From: Variovorax sp. PMC12
GTDB taxonomy: Bacteria > Pseudomonadota > Gammaproteobacteria > Burkholderiales > Burkholderiaceae_C
Assembly: GCF_003019815.1 (NCBI RefSeq)
Contig: NZ_CP027773.1
Coordinates: 693,001-757,000 of the forward strand
Direction of reading: 5' to 3'
DNA length: 64,000 bases
Position numbers and translations under genes: made by a program. The notes beneath the pieces were generated by a model, which was not told the origin of the DNA, did not search any database, and saw only the letters and a program-made list of their open reading frames with translations. Shown here piece by piece: positions 7,517-16,292 of this stretch. The first letter of the stretch is position 1, and each line of letters starts with the position of its first letter.

Positions 7517-7999
7517 CTAGACCAGCGTGTAGAAACGCATCACCACCTCGGACGGCTTGCGCATGCCGGCGCCGGTGAACATGCGTTCGCTGATCCACTT
7601 CAGCGACGGCGAAGTGGTTTCGAAGCGCGGGTTGCAGCGGAAGTACACCTGCGTCGGGTCGACGGGGTCGCCTCGCAGCAGCCGGGCCATGACCTCGGGC
7701 GTGGCCGAGCGCATGGCCTGGTTCTGCACGTAGATCAGGTCGCCTGAGTCGGTCTCCAGGGCGTAGCGCGCATCGAGCTCGGAGAGCGTTTCGCTCACGA
7801 TCAACTGGAAGTCGCAGCCGCCCGGCAGAACGCGCGCCCGCCAGCCGTGCCCGGTGGCCTCGCCGCCCGTGATGGGCACCACGCGGCGCATGCCGCGCGG
7901 GGTGCCGCCCAGCACCTGCGGCGTGCCCACCTCGACGCGCAGGTCGGCGAAGTGCTCGAGCGAAGGGGCGGAGATATCGTTGAAATCGAACACGCTCAT
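7517..7999 (-). CDS. DUF3237 family protein
   Basis: 160 residues, starting at an ATG with AAGGAG upstream. The sequence shows DUF3237 features: GGTPRGMRRVVPITGG near the start, then LPGGCDFQLI, YALETDSGDLIYVQNQAMR, and a terminal RKPSEVVMRFYTLV. The family forms a lipocalin-like barrel and has no established reaction. It is the last gene of a reverse-strand operon, 14 bases after an aldo-keto reductase, so a role in the same oxidative or catabolic step is plausible. Confidence 0.82.
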   Translation of the reverse strand: MSVFDFNDISAPSLEHFADLRVEVGTPQVLGGTPRGMRRVVPITGGEATGHGWRARVLPGGCDFQLIVSETLSELDARYALETDSGDLIYVQNQAMRSATPEVMARLLRGDPVDPTQVYFRCNPRFETTSPSLKWISERMFTGAGMRKPSEVVMRFYTLV

Positions 8000-8013
8000 C
8001 ACTCGCTCCTTCC

Positions 8014-8982
8014 TCAGGCCGCGGCGGTTTCGGCGCTGGCGCGGTCGAGCATCTCGATGGTGCCCGCGTCCAGCTTCAGCTGCGTCGCGACCACGAGTTC
8101 CTCGAGCTGCGCGATCGACGTCGCGCTGGCGATCGGCGCCGTCACGCCGGGGCGCGCGATCTGCCAGGCGATGGCCACCTGGCCGGGCTTGGCGTTGTAC
8201 TGCTGGGCCACCTTGTCGAGCGCGTCGAGGATGCGCAGGCCGCGTTCGTTGAGGTACTTCTTGGTGGTGTTGGCGCCGCGGGCGCTCTTGCTCGCGTCGG
8301 CCTCCGTGCGGTACTTGCCCGTGAGGAAGCCGGCGGCCAGCGCGTAGAAGTTGATCACGCCCACCTCGCGCTTCAGGCACAGCGGCTCCAGCGCGTCCTC
8401 GAACACCGCGCGGTCGTAGAGGTTGTAGAGCGGCTGCAGGCTCTCGTAGCGGGCGATGCCGAGCTTCTCGGACACGTCCAGCGCTTCGGCCAGCCGCGGC
8501 GCCGTGTAGTTCGACGCGCCGATCGCGCGAACCTTGCCTTCCTGGATCAGCTGGTCGAAGGCGCGCAGCGACTCCTCGAGCGGCGTGTTGGCGTCGTCGT
8601 CATGCGACTGGTAGAGGTCGATGTGGTCCGTCTGCAGGCGCCTGAGCGAAGCCTCGACCGCCTCGCGGATGTACTTGGGCGACAGGCCCACCTTGCCTTC
8701 GCCCATCGGCTTGCCGACCTTGGTGGCCAGCACCACGCGGTTGCGCTTGCCGCTTTGCTTGAGCCACTTGCCGATGATGGTCTCGGACTCGCCGCCCGTG
8801 TGGCCCGGCACCCAGGCCGAGTACACGTCGGCGGTGTCGACGAAGTTGAAGCCGGCGTCGAGCCACGCGTCGAGCAGCTTGAACGAGGCAGCCTCGTCGA
8901 CGGTCCAGCCGAACACGTTGCCCCCGAAGGCGAGCGGCGAAACCAGGAGGCCGGAGCGGCCGAGCGGGCGAAGTTGCGACAT
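8014..8982 (-). CDS. Aldo/keto reductase
   Basis: 322 residues, a complete (beta/alpha)8 NADPH-dependent reductase. The catalytic tetrad is visible: Asp in FVDTADVYS with its Tyr, Lys in VVLATKVGKP, and His in DLYQSHDDD. The NADP-binding end is ASATSIAQLEEL. It is similar to the YajO/Tas and general stress protein 69 branches that reduce aldehydes and quinones. It lies downstream of the chromate transporter pair and directly upstream of the DUF3237 gene on the same strand. Confidence 0.9.
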   Translation of the reverse strand: MSQLRPLGRSGLLVSPLAFGGNVFGWTVDEAASFKLLDAWLDAGFNFVDTADVYSAWVPGHTGGESETIIGKWLKQSGKRNRVVLATKVGKPMGEGKVGLSPKYIREAVEASLRRLQTDHIDLYQSHDDDANTPLEESLRAFDQLIQEGKVRAIGASNYTAPRLAEALDVSEKLGIARYESLQPLYNLYDRAVFEDALEPLCLKREVGVINFYALAAGFLTGKYRTEADASKSARGANTTKKYLNERGLRILDALDKVAQQYNAKPGQVAIAWQIARPGVTAPIASATSIAQLEELVVATQLKLDAGTIEMLDRASAETAAA

Positions 8983-9023
8983 GAGTTGGTGTTCCCGAAG
9001 AAAAGCGTTGAGGAAATAAATGG

Positions 9024-9623
9024 TCAGACGAAGCCGATGGCGCCCAGCACCGCACCGGCACCGAGCAGCCACAGCAGATGGATGCGCGTGCGCCAGACGA
9101 TAAGCGCGGCCGCGCCGGTCAGCAGCCACAGGTGCCAGGCGGGCGCATTGCCGGCATGGTTTCCCGCCGCCAGCACCCAGCCGGTGGCGATCAGCAGTCC
9201 CACCACCACGGGCGCCATGCCCTGCTTGAAGGCACGCACCTCGCGGCGGGTGCGGTTGCGGTGGCCCCAGCGCGTGGCGAAGTAGGTGAGGGTGGTGCTC
9301 GGCAGCATGATGCCGACCATGGTGACGAGCAGCCCGAAGAAGCCCAGCAGCCACGCCCCCGGCCCGCCGCCGATGCCGCCGCCCGCGTTGAGCCCGACGT
9401 TCCAGCCCATCAGCGCCACGAACAGCACGTTGGGCCCCGGCGCTGCCTGCGCGATGGCCACGGAGGAGCTGAATTGCGCGTCGGTGAGCCAGCCGTGCTG
9501 CGCCACCAGGTAGCGGTGCATGTCGGGCACCGTGGTGATCGCGCCGCTGATCGACAGCAGCGAAAGCAGCATGTACTGCCCGAAGAGGGCCAGCCAGTCG
9601 TGCCAGTGCATCGCGATGGTCAT
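9024..9623 (-). CDS. chrA: Chromate transporter, second half (CHR domain)
   Basis: 199 residues with five to six membrane segments. It carries the CHR motifs AAPGPNVLFVALMGWNVG and GAWLLGFFGLLVTMVGIMLPS. ChrA proteins extrude chromate or related oxyanions; here the protein is one of two short CHR proteins that together make one full-length transporter. Its ATG overlaps the stop of the upstream half (ATGA), so the two are translationally coupled and probably form a heterodimer. Confidence 0.87.
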   Translation of the reverse strand: MTIAMHWHDWLALFGQYMLLSLLSISGAITTVPDMHRYLVAQHGWLTDAQFSSSVAIAQAAPGPNVLFVALMGWNVGLNAGGGIGGGPGAWLLGFFGLLVTMVGIMLPSTTLTYFATRWGHRNRTRREVRAFKQGMAPVVVGLLIATGWVLAAGNHAGNAPAWHLWLLTGAAALIVWRTRIHLLWLLGAGAVLGAIGFV

Positions 9624-10186
9624 GCCGGTATCTTCTTCCAGGTCCACACGCAGGCCACGCCGCCGAGCACCAGCAGCACCCAGCCGAGCGGAATCTTGAA
9701 CAGCGCGATGGCGCAGAACACCAGCGCCATGAATCCCAGGCAGGTGGCAAAGCCCAGCGGGTGCTTGCGCAACTGCGGCACCAGCTTGATGCCGGTGGCC
9801 GCGATCAGCCCGCCCGACACCGCGCCCATGCCCCGCAGCGCGGCCGCCACCTGCGGGTTGCCGGCGTAGTGGGCATAGAGCACGGCCAGCGCGAGGATGA
9901 CGACGAGCGGAATGGCCAGCATGCCCGCCACCGCCGCCAGGGCGCCGCGCAGCCCGAAGTAGCGGTCGCCGATCATCAGGGCGAGGTTGATCACGTTGGG
10001 GCCGGGCATCACCTGGGCGACGGCCCAGTCCTCGAGGAACTGCTCGGGCGTGAGCCATTTCTTTTTCTCGACCATCTCGCGCTGCACGATGGCCAGCACG
10101 CCGCCGAAGCCTTGCAGCGCCAGCCAGGTGAACGAAAAGAACAGGTCGCGCGGCGACTGCGGCTGGGCTGGTGGAGACGGGTGCAT
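9620..10186 (-). CDS. chrA: Chromate transporter, first half (CHR domain)
   Basis: 188 residues with several membrane segments. CHR-domain hallmarks are FGGVLAIVQREMVEKKKWLTPEQF and QVMPGPNVINLALMIGDRYFG. It is the leading partner of a split ChrA pair, first gene of a reverse-strand unit that continues into the second half, the aldo-keto reductase and the DUF3237 gene. Short CHR pairs in proteobacteria are often annotated as chromate exporters without direct evidence, so substrate specificity remains inferred. Confidence 0.87.
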   Translation of the reverse strand: MHPSPPAQPQSPRDLFFSFTWLALQGFGGVLAIVQREMVEKKKWLTPEQFLEDWAVAQVMPGPNVINLALMIGDRYFGLRGALAAVAGMLAIPLVVILALAVLYAHYAGNPQVAAALRGMGAVSGGLIAATGIKLVPQLRKHPLGFATCLGFMALVFCAIALFKIPLGWVLLVLGGVACVWTWKKIPA

Positions 10187-10272
10187 GTGGAGCGATTATC
10201 GTAGTCAGGCTTTCAACGCGCCGGGCATCGTACTGACAAGATCCCGGACGCCTCCACAGGGAAACTACAACC

Positions 10273-11196
10273 ATGCTCATGCAACTACGCGCGCTCTTCG
10301 ACCTTTGCAAGAAGGCCTTCAACTCCTGGTCGAACGACTACGCGCCGAGCATGGGGGCCGCGCTGGCCTACTACACCGTGTTCTCGATCGCGCCTCTGCT
10401 GCTGATCGTGATCGCCGTGGCCGGGCTGGTCTTCGGCCAGGAGGCGGCGCGCGGGGAGATCTTCGCGCAGCTCTCGGGGCTGATGGGCGAGCAGGGCGCG
10501 GCGGCGGTCCAGGGCATGCTGAAGGCCGTCAACAAGCCCACCGAGGGCGTCGTGGCCACGGTCATCGGCATCGGGCTGCTGGTGGTCGGCGCGACCACCG
10601 TGTTCGGCGAACTGCAGGACGCGCTCGACCGCATCTGGCGCGCGCCGGCCCGCGTCAAGAACAGCGGCCTGTTCAACATGCTGCGCGTGCGGCTGCTGTC
10701 GTTCAGCATGATCATGGGCATCGGCTTCCTGCTGATGGTGTCGCTGGTGGCCAGCGCGGCGCTGGCGGCGCTGGGCAAGTGGTGGTCGCCGATGTTCGGC
10801 GCCTGGGAGACCACCGCGCAGGTGGTCAACTTCGTCTTCAGCTTCGCGATGGTGACGGTGATCTTCGCGATGATCTACAAGATCATGCCGCGCGCCAAGG
10901 TGCAGTGGCGCGACGTGTGGGTGGGCGCGGCGGTCACCGCGCTGCTCTTCACCGTGGGCAAGCATCTGATCGGGCTGTACATCGGCAAGAGCAGCGTGGC
11001 CTCGGGCTATGGCGCGGCGGGTTCGCTGGTGGTGGTGCTGGTATGGGTGTATTACTCGGCGCAGATCTTCCTGCTGGGCGCCGAGTTCACATGGGTCTAT
11101 GCGCGCACCTACGGATCGATGAAGGACAAGAAGGGCGCGACGGAACTCAATCCCTCGCCGACACGCGACGTGCCGCTGGCGCAGAACGACAACTGA
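10273..11196 (+). CDS. YihY/BrkB family inner-membrane protein
   Basis: 307 residues with six hydrophobic segments. Family motifs include WSNDYAPSMGAALAYYTVFS near the N-terminus, the DALDRIW block, RVLLS-like RLLSFSMIMGIGFLL, and the C-terminal GYGAAGSLVVVLVWVYYSAQ, then ILLGAEFTWVYA-like sequence. Once mis-assigned as RNase BN, the family is now regarded as membrane proteins of unclear transport role. It is a single gene divergent from the chromate operon. Confidence 0.9.
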   Translation: MLMQLRALFDLCKKAFNSWSNDYAPSMGAALAYYTVFSIAPLLLIVIAVAGLVFGQEAARGEIFAQLSGLMGEQGAAAVQGMLKAVNKPTEGVVATVIGIGLLVVGATTVFGELQDALDRIWRAPARVKNSGLFNMLRVRLLSFSMIMGIGFLLMVSLVASAALAALGKWWSPMFGAWETTAQVVNFVFSFAMVTVIFAMIYKIMPRAKVQWRDVWVGAAVTALLFTVGKHLIGLYIGKSSVASGYGAAGSLVVVLVWVYYSAQIFLLGAEFTWVYARTYGSMKDKKGATELNPSPTRDVPLAQNDN

Positions 11197-11201
11197 GCGG
11201 G

Positions 11202-11762
11202 TCAGCCCGCGAAGCCGCCCTGGTCCAGGAACTCCTGCTCCTGCGCAGTCGATTCACGCCCCAGCATCCTGTTGCGGTGCGGAAAGCGGCCGAAGCGCGC
11301 GACGATGTCGCGGTGCAGCACGGCAAAGCGCTGCGTGTTGGCGTCCAGCGCGGCATTGAGTTCGACCGAGCGCTGCTGCTCGGCCAGCACCTCGGAGTGC
11401 ATGAACGGCAGGTAGAAAAAAGGCCGCAGTTCGGCGGCAACCTGCTGGTCGAGCCCGGCGGCCACCGCTTGCTTTGCCACTGCCAGGGCCCTGCCGTCGG
11501 TGGCGAGCATGTGCGGGTTGTTGCGCCAGGCGTTGCGGGGGAACTGGTCGAGCAGCACCAGCAGGGCCAGCGCGCCTTGGGCGTCCTGCGCCCAATCATC
11601 GAGTTCGCCGCGGGCCGCGGCCTGGTGGGCGTCGGCAAAGCGGGCGATGAAGGCGGCGTCGAATTCGTCGTTCTTGGCAAACCAGCGTTCAGGGCCGGCG
11701 TCGCGCCAGAAGTCGGCCACTTCTCGGGCCGTGGGAAGCGGGGTGGGGGTCGGAGAACTCAT
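11202..11762 (-). CDS. DUF924 family protein
   Basis: 186 residues. The DUF924 signature is seen throughout: VADFWRDAGPERWFAKNDEFDA, LALLVLLDQFPRNAWRNNPHM, FFYLPFMHSEVLAEQ, and the ending RFGRFPHRNRMLGRESTAQE. The family is all-helical and cytosolic with no known reaction. Its 3' end is 5 bases from the convergent YihY gene. Confidence 0.85.
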   Translation of the reverse strand: MSSPTPTPLPTAREVADFWRDAGPERWFAKNDEFDAAFIARFADAHQAAARGELDDWAQDAQGALALLVLLDQFPRNAWRNNPHMLATDGRALAVAKQAVAAGLDQQVAAELRPFFYLPFMHSEVLAEQQRSVELNAALDANTQRFAVLHRDIVARFGRFPHRNRMLGRESTAQEQEFLDQGGFAG

Positions 11763-11891
11763 CGCCGGATTGTCTTTCAGGCCGCTTTCCGGGCGCCTGG
11801 TGCCGGGGGAAGTCGGGGCGATGGCCGACAAGACAAGTGCCGCCGTGCTGCCTATGCTGTGGTCGCTTACACAACCCAGGAGATAAAGCTC

Positions 11892-12341
11892 ATGACCAAA
11901 TATGGCACCTTTTTGCGCGCAGCCCTCATTACAGGCGTGGCCAGTGCCGCGCTGGTCGGCTGCGGAATGATGTCGAAGTCGAACGTCGCGAGCTTCAGCG
12001 GCGCGATGAATGCGGCCAGCGAAGTCCCGCCCAACATGACGCGCGGCAGCGGCATGGCCGAGGCCTGGCTCGACCGCGACACCAACGTGCTCAAGTACAA
12101 GATCACCTACACCGGCCTGAGCGGCCCCGCCACCATGGCGCACTTCCACGGCCCCGCCGCCGCGGGTGCCAACGCCGGCGTGGTGCTGCCCTTTGCCAAT
12201 CCGGCGAGCCCGATCGAAGGCCAGGCCACGCTCACTCCGGCCCAGGCCGCCGACCTGAGTGCTGGCAAGTGGTACGCCAACGTGCACACCGCGGCCAACC
12301 CCGGCGGCGAGATTCGCGGGCAGATGCTGCCGAAGATGTGA
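11892..12341 (+). CDS. CHRD-domain lipoprotein
   Basis: 149 residues. The N-terminus is a lipoprotein signal with lipobox LVGC (Cys25), so the protein should be acylated and membrane-attached. The CHRD fold (first named from chordin) follows: FSGAMNAASEVPPN, YTGLSGPATMAHFHGPAAAG, and the conserved C-terminal ANPGGEIRGQMLP. Bacterial CHRD proteins are exported and mostly uncharacterised. A hairpin follows the stop codon. Confidence 0.87.
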   Translation: MTKYGTFLRAALITGVASAALVGCGMMSKSNVASFSGAMNAASEVPPNMTRGSGMAEAWLDRDTNVLKYKITYTGLSGPATMAHFHGPAAAGANAGVVLPFANPASPIEGQATLTPAQAADLSAGKWYANVHTAANPGGEIRGQMLPKM

Positions 12342-12346
12342 TTTCG

Positions 12347-12365
12347 CCAGGGGCAAGACCCCTGG
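12347..12365 (+). terminator. Hairpin after CHRD gene
   Basis: CCAGGGG and CCCCTGG form a perfect 7-bp stem with a CAAGA loop. No T run follows, so it is at best a weak or Rho-assisted terminator between the CHRD and patatin genes. Confidence 0.4.
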
Positions 12366-12402
12366 TCAGGTTGGTGTCGTGGAGCTGGGGTCAAATGAAC
12401 GC

Positions 12403-13632
12403 ATGACGACGACACCACCCAAGAAAAAAACCCGTGGCGCCTCCTTTCAGTCCTCTCAGTCCTCCCAGCCCCTGAACCCTTTTGCTTCGCGCCGCGAAGA
12501 CATGCGCACCGCCCGCAAGGCGCTGGTGCTGCAGGGTGGGGGCGCGCTCGGCGCCTACCAGGCCGGCGTGTTCGCCGCGCTCAGCGAGACCGAACTCGAG
12601 CCGCACTGGATCGCCGGCGTTTCCATCGGCGCCATCAACGCGGCGCTGATCGCAGGCAATGCCCCGGAAAAGCGTGTCGACCGGCTGCGCGAGTTCTGGC
12701 ACCTCGTGTCTTCCGGAGCTTCGCAGCGCCTGCCTTCGTGGCTGGGCGACCGGGCAGCTCAGAACCAGTACAGCGCCACCATGGCTTCGCTGGTGGGCAT
12801 TCCGGGCTTCTTCGAGCCGCGCTACTCGCCAGCCCTGCTGATGGGCGGGGCGGCGCCGCTGCTCAGCTACTACGACACCTCGCCGCTGAAGTCCACGCTG
12901 GAGCGCCTCGTCGATTTCGACCGCATCAATGCCTGCGAGGCGCGCTTCAGCGTGGGCGCTGTCAACGTGCGCACCGGCAACTCGGTGTACTTCGACAACA
13001 CGCGCCAGTCCATCGGGCCGGAGCACATCATGGCCAGCGGCGCATTGCCGCCCGGCTTCGCGCCGGTGAGCATCGACGGCGACGACTACTGGGACGGCGG
13101 CATCGTGTCGAACACGCCGCTGCAGTACGTGCTGGACCTGCATCCGCGCACCGAGCCGCTGGTGGTGCTGCAGGTCGACCTGTTCAACGCGCGCGGTGAA
13201 ATGCCCCGCACCATGGCCGGCGTGCTGGAGCGCCAGAAGGACATCACCTACTCGAGCCGCACCCGCATGAACACGGACGCGCTGGCGGCCAACATGAACC
13301 TGCAGCAGGCCATTGCCGACCTCATCACCAAGCTGCCCGCCAGCCTGCGCAACGACCCGAGCGTGCTGGCGGTGCAGTCGCAGCTGACGCACGAGCCGAT
13401 CGACATCTTCCATCTGATCTACCGCGACAAGCCCTACGAGCTCGAATCGAAAGACTACGAGTTCTCGCGCGCCGCCGTCGAGGAGCATTGGGAGTCCGGC
13501 GTGCGCGACATGCGCAGCACGCTCGCGCACCCCGAACTGCTGCGCGCCGACGCCACCGTCAACGGCGTGACCACTTTCGACCTCGGCGAGCACGGCTCGG
13601 GGCGCGTGAAGCGGCCCGGCCTTGCACGATGA
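12403..13632 (+). CDS. Patatin-like phospholipase
   Basis: 409 residues from ATG 12403; the ATG at 12502 (MRTARKALVLQGGG) would remove a low-complexity Ser/Gln leader and is a fair alternative. It has the patatin oxyanion loop GGGALGAYQAG, nucleophile GVSIG (GxSxG) and catalytic Asp in DGGIVSNTPLQ. A DUF3734-like C-terminal extension (KDYEFSRAAVEEHWESG) is typical of patatins found beside bdhA and adc in Burkholderiales. It lies immediately before those two genes here, so a role in lipid or PHB turnover is plausible. Confidence 0.88.
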   Translation: MTTTPPKKKTRGASFQSSQSSQPLNPFASRREDMRTARKALVLQGGGALGAYQAGVFAALSETELEPHWIAGVSIGAINAALIAGNAPEKRVDRLREFWHLVSSGASQRLPSWLGDRAAQNQYSATMASLVGIPGFFEPRYSPALLMGGAAPLLSYYDTSPLKSTLERLVDFDRINACEARFSVGAVNVRTGNSVYFDNTRQSIGPEHIMASGALPPGFAPVSIDGDDYWDGGIVSNTPLQYVLDLHPRTEPLVVLQVDLFNARGEMPRTMAGVLERQKDITYSSRTRMNTDALAANMNLQQAIADLITKLPASLRNDPSVLAVQSQLTHEPIDIFHLIYRDKPYELESKDYEFSRAAVEEHWESGVRDMRSTLAHPELLRADATVNGVTTFDLGEHGSGRVKRPGLAR

Positions 13633-13706
13633 ACGGCGTATCCGGAGAGTTCAGCCTCGACTAAGAAACCAGCGCCAGACTGGGCCCGTCACTTCAACAG
13701 GAGGAA

Positions 13707-14462
13707 ATGTTCGTGAACATTGAAGACGTGCGACGAACGGCATTCGCGATGCCGCTGACGAGCCCCGCCTTTCCGCCCGGACCCTATCGCTTCGTGCGGC
13801 GTGAATTTCTCATCGTCACCTACCGCACCGACATGGACGCCCTGCGCGCCGTTGTGCCGGAGCCGCTGGAGGTGGTCGAGCCGCTGGTCAAGTACGAGTT
13901 CATCCGCATGCCCGACTCCACCGGCTTCGGCGACTACACCGAATCGGGCCAGGTCATTCCGGTGCAACTGCGCACCGCCAAGGGCGTGGAGAAGGGCGCG
14001 TACGTGCACGCCATGTACCTCAACGACCATCCGCCCATTGCCGGCGGCCGCGAGCTCTGGGGCTTTCCCAAGAAGCTCGCGTCGCCGGTGCTCGACTATG
14101 AGACCGACGTGGTCGTCGGCACGCTCGACTACGGCAAGGTGCGCGTGGCCAAGGCCACCATGGGCTTCAAGCACCGCGCGCTCGACCCGGAGCCCATCCT
14201 CGCGGGCATCGCGCAGCCCAACTTCCTGCTCAAGATCATTCCGCATGTGGACGGCACGGCGCGCATCTGCGAGCTGGTGCGCTACCACATGGTCGACGTG
14301 ACGCTGCACGGTGCCTGGGGCGGCCCCGCGTCGCTCGAGCTGCATCCGCATGCGCTGGCGCCGGTGGCCGACCTGCCGGTGTTGAAGGTCGAGTCGGCCG
14401 TGCACTACATCGCCGACATGACGCTCGCGCTGGGCACGGTCGAGCATGATTACCTCGCCTGA
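13707..14462 (+). CDS. adc: Acetoacetate decarboxylase
   Basis: 251 residues (or 249 from the GTG at 13713, which has the better spacing to AGGAGG). Converts acetoacetate to acetone and CO2 through a Schiff base. The active-site pair is in WGFPKKLASP; the first Lys (residue 122) is equivalent to Lys115 of the clostridial enzyme and the second lowers its pKa. Neighbouring bdhA supplies acetoacetate from 3-hydroxybutyrate, so the two belong to one ketone-body/PHB degradation unit. Some Adc homologues act on other keto acids. Confidence 0.9.
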   Translation: MFVNIEDVRRTAFAMPLTSPAFPPGPYRFVRREFLIVTYRTDMDALRAVVPEPLEVVEPLVKYEFIRMPDSTGFGDYTESGQVIPVQLRTAKGVEKGAYVHAMYLNDHPPIAGGRELWGFPKKLASPVLDYETDVVVGTLDYGKVRVAKATMGFKHRALDPEPILAGIAQPNFLLKIIPHVDGTARICELVRYHMVDVTLHGAWGGPASLELHPHALAPVADLPVLKVESAVHYIADMTLALGTVEHDYLA

Positions 14463-14508
14463 TTTCCGCACTCATCTTCCAACCCAACTCTCTCAAGGAA
14501 CGCTCACC

Positions 14509-15291
14509 ATGCAACTCAAGGACAAGGTCGCCTACATCACCGGCTCGGCCAGCGGCATCGGCAAGGAAATCGCCATCTTGTTCGCCCAGGAAGGCGCGAA
14601 GATCATCATTGCCGACCTCAACAAGCAGGCTGCCGACGCCACCGCGGCCGAGCTCAAGGCCTCCGGCGCGCAGGCCATCGGCGTGGCGGTCGACGTGACC
14701 AACGAAGACCAGGTGAATGCCTCGGTGGAAGAGGGCGCGAAGGCCTTCGGCGGCATCGACATCCTCATCAGCAACGCCGGCATCCAGATCGTGCATCCGG
14801 TGGAAGAGTTCAGCTTTGCCGACTGGAAGAAGATGCTCGCCATCCACCTGGACGGCGCGTTCCTCACCACCAAGGCCTGCCTGAAGCACATGTACGCGCA
14901 AGGCCGTGGCGGCAGCGTGATCTACATGGGCTCGGTGCACTCGAAGGAAGCTTCGCTGCTGAAGGCGCCTTACGTCACCGCCAAGCACGGCCTCATCGGC
15001 CTGGCCAAGACGGTCGCCAAGGAGGGGGCCAAGCACGGCGTGCGCGCCAACGTGATCTGCCCGGGCTTCGTGCGCACGCCGCTGGTCGAGAAGCAGATTC
15101 CCGAACAGGCCAAGACGCTGGGCATCAGCGAAGAGGAAGTCGTCAAGAACGTGATGCTCAAGGAAACGGTCGATGGCGAATTCACGACCACGGAAGACGT
15201 GGCGCGCGTGGCGCTGCTGTTCGCGGGGTTCCCGACGAATGCGCTGACGGGCCAGTCGCTGGTCGTGAGCCACGGCTGGTTCATGCAGTGA
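14509..15291 (+). CDS. bdhA: 3-hydroxybutyrate dehydrogenase
   Basis: 260-residue short-chain dehydrogenase that oxidises D-3-hydroxybutyrate to acetoacetate with NAD. The cofactor loop TGSASGIGKEIA (residues ~11-22), NNAG-equivalent SNAGIQ, active-site Ser in YMGSVHS and YVTAKHG (Tyr-x-x-x-Lys) are all intact. The segment HSKEASLLKAPYVTAKHGL and the C-terminal FTTTEDVARVALLFAG match BdhA closely. It lies 46 bases after adc and has an AAGGA site. A GC-rich hairpin follows. Confidence 0.93.
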   Translation: MQLKDKVAYITGSASGIGKEIAILFAQEGAKIIIADLNKQAADATAAELKASGAQAIGVAVDVTNEDQVNASVEEGAKAFGGIDILISNAGIQIVHPVEEFSFADWKKMLAIHLDGAFLTTKACLKHMYAQGRGGSVIYMGSVHSKEASLLKAPYVTAKHGLIGLAKTVAKEGAKHGVRANVICPGFVRTPLVEKQIPEQAKTLGISEEEVVKNVMLKETVDGEFTTTEDVARVALLFAGFPTNALTGQSLVVSHGWFMQ

Positions 15292-15295
15292 GTTT

Positions 15296-15320
15296 CTCCC
15301 TCCCCCGGCGGGGGAAGGAG
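15296..15320. terminator. GC-rich hairpin between convergent bdhA and MarR-GNAT gene
   Basis: CTCCCTCCCCCG and CGGGGGAAGGAG pair with a single mismatch around a tiny loop. It sits just after the bdhA stop and 14 bases before the end of the convergent regulator gene, so it could block transcription both ways. There is no T run. Confidence 0.5.
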
Positions 15321-15333
15321 CAAGACCAACCAA

Positions 15334-16290
15334 CTACAGCTTCAGCTCCCAGGTCTCGCCCACCTGCGGCGAGCCGTAGCCCTCGTGCGGCTCCGACTGC
15401 GTGAGCTGGAACCCGCGCTTGGCGTAGATGCCGCGAGCAGCCGCCAGGCAGCTGTTGGTCCACAGCACCATCTTTTTGTAGCCCTTGAGCCGCGCGAAGG
15501 CGATGCACTCGTCGACCAGCTTGCCGCCGAGCCCGAGGCCGCGCGCACCGGGCGTCAGGATCAGCATGCGCAGTTGCGCCACCGTGGCCGACTTGCGCAC
15601 CACGAAGATCGCGCCCACGCGCTCGCCGTTGAGTTCGGCGATCCAGCAGCGCTCCCATTCGGGTTGGAACTTCAGCAGGAACTCGCTCGCGATGCCGGCC
15701 ACGAGCGCCTCGAACTTGCTGTTCCAGCCGTATTCGCGCGCGTAGATCTCGCCGTGCTGCTGTACCACCCAGCCGATGTCGCCGGGCGCCGGGTCGCGAA
15801 GGATGGCGGCCTGGGGCTTGGGCGGCGCGGCATCGGGGTCGAGGAGGGACTGCATCGTGCCCATGGCCTGAACCAATTGCTGGCGCTGCGACGGCGCGAG
15901 CGGATCGAGCAGCGCGGCGGCTTCCTCGCGCGACTTCTGTTGCAACGGCGCAAATGCGGCGTGGCCGGCTTCGGTCAGGTGCAGCACGCTCTGGCGCGCA
16001 TCGCGCGGATGGGGCTCCCGGGTGAGCCAGCCTTCGGATTCGAAGCGGCGCAGGATGCGGCTCATGTAGCCCGCATCGAGCCCGAGGTCGCGCCCGATCT
16101 CGCTGGCGACCGCGGTTTCGCGGTGGGCCAGCTCGTACAGCACGCGCACGTCGGTCAGCGACATGGGGCTGCCGAGGTACGGATCGAGTGCGCCGATGCG
16201 GCGCGTATAGAAGCGGTTGAACTGCCGGATCGCCTTGACGGCGGCGGGATCGACGGGAGTTGAAGTCGTGGACATGCTTGCCATTGTCAT
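15334..16290 (-). CDS. MarR regulator fused to GNAT acetyltransferase
   Basis: 318 residues from ATG 16290 (other in-frame ATGs at 16284 and 16275 are possible; no strong ribosome site helps). The first ~145 residues form a MarR winged helix (LTDVRVLYELAH, LGLDAGYMSRILRRFESEGWL). Residues ~165-318 form a GNAT domain with acetyl-CoA loop GARGLGLGGKLVDECI and C-terminal YKKMVLWTNSCLAAARGIYAKRGF. The fusion is a known type (MarR-GNAT). It probably senses and acetylates the same metabolite. A 25-base palindrome upstream suggests auto-regulation. Confidence 0.87.
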   Translation of the reverse strand: MTMASMSTTSTPVDPAAVKAIRQFNRFYTRRIGALDPYLGSPMSLTDVRVLYELAHRETAVASEIGRDLGLDAGYMSRILRRFESEGWLTREPHPRDARQSVLHLTEAGHAAFAPLQQKSREEAAALLDPLAPSQRQQLVQAMGTMQSLLDPDAAPPKPQAAILRDPAPGDIGWVVQQHGEIYAREYGWNSKFEALVAGIASEFLLKFQPEWERCWIAELNGERVGAIFVVRKSATVAQLRMLILTPGARGLGLGGKLVDECIAFARLKGYKKMVLWTNSCLAAARGIYAKRGFQLTQSEPHEGYGSPQVGETWELKL

Positions 16291-16292
16291 TT

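Noticed and set aside
9987..12341. A 784-residue plus-strand open frame.
   Set aside because: Only its last 149 residues (the CHRD lipoprotein) are real; the rest is shadow of the chromate, YihY and DUF924 genes.
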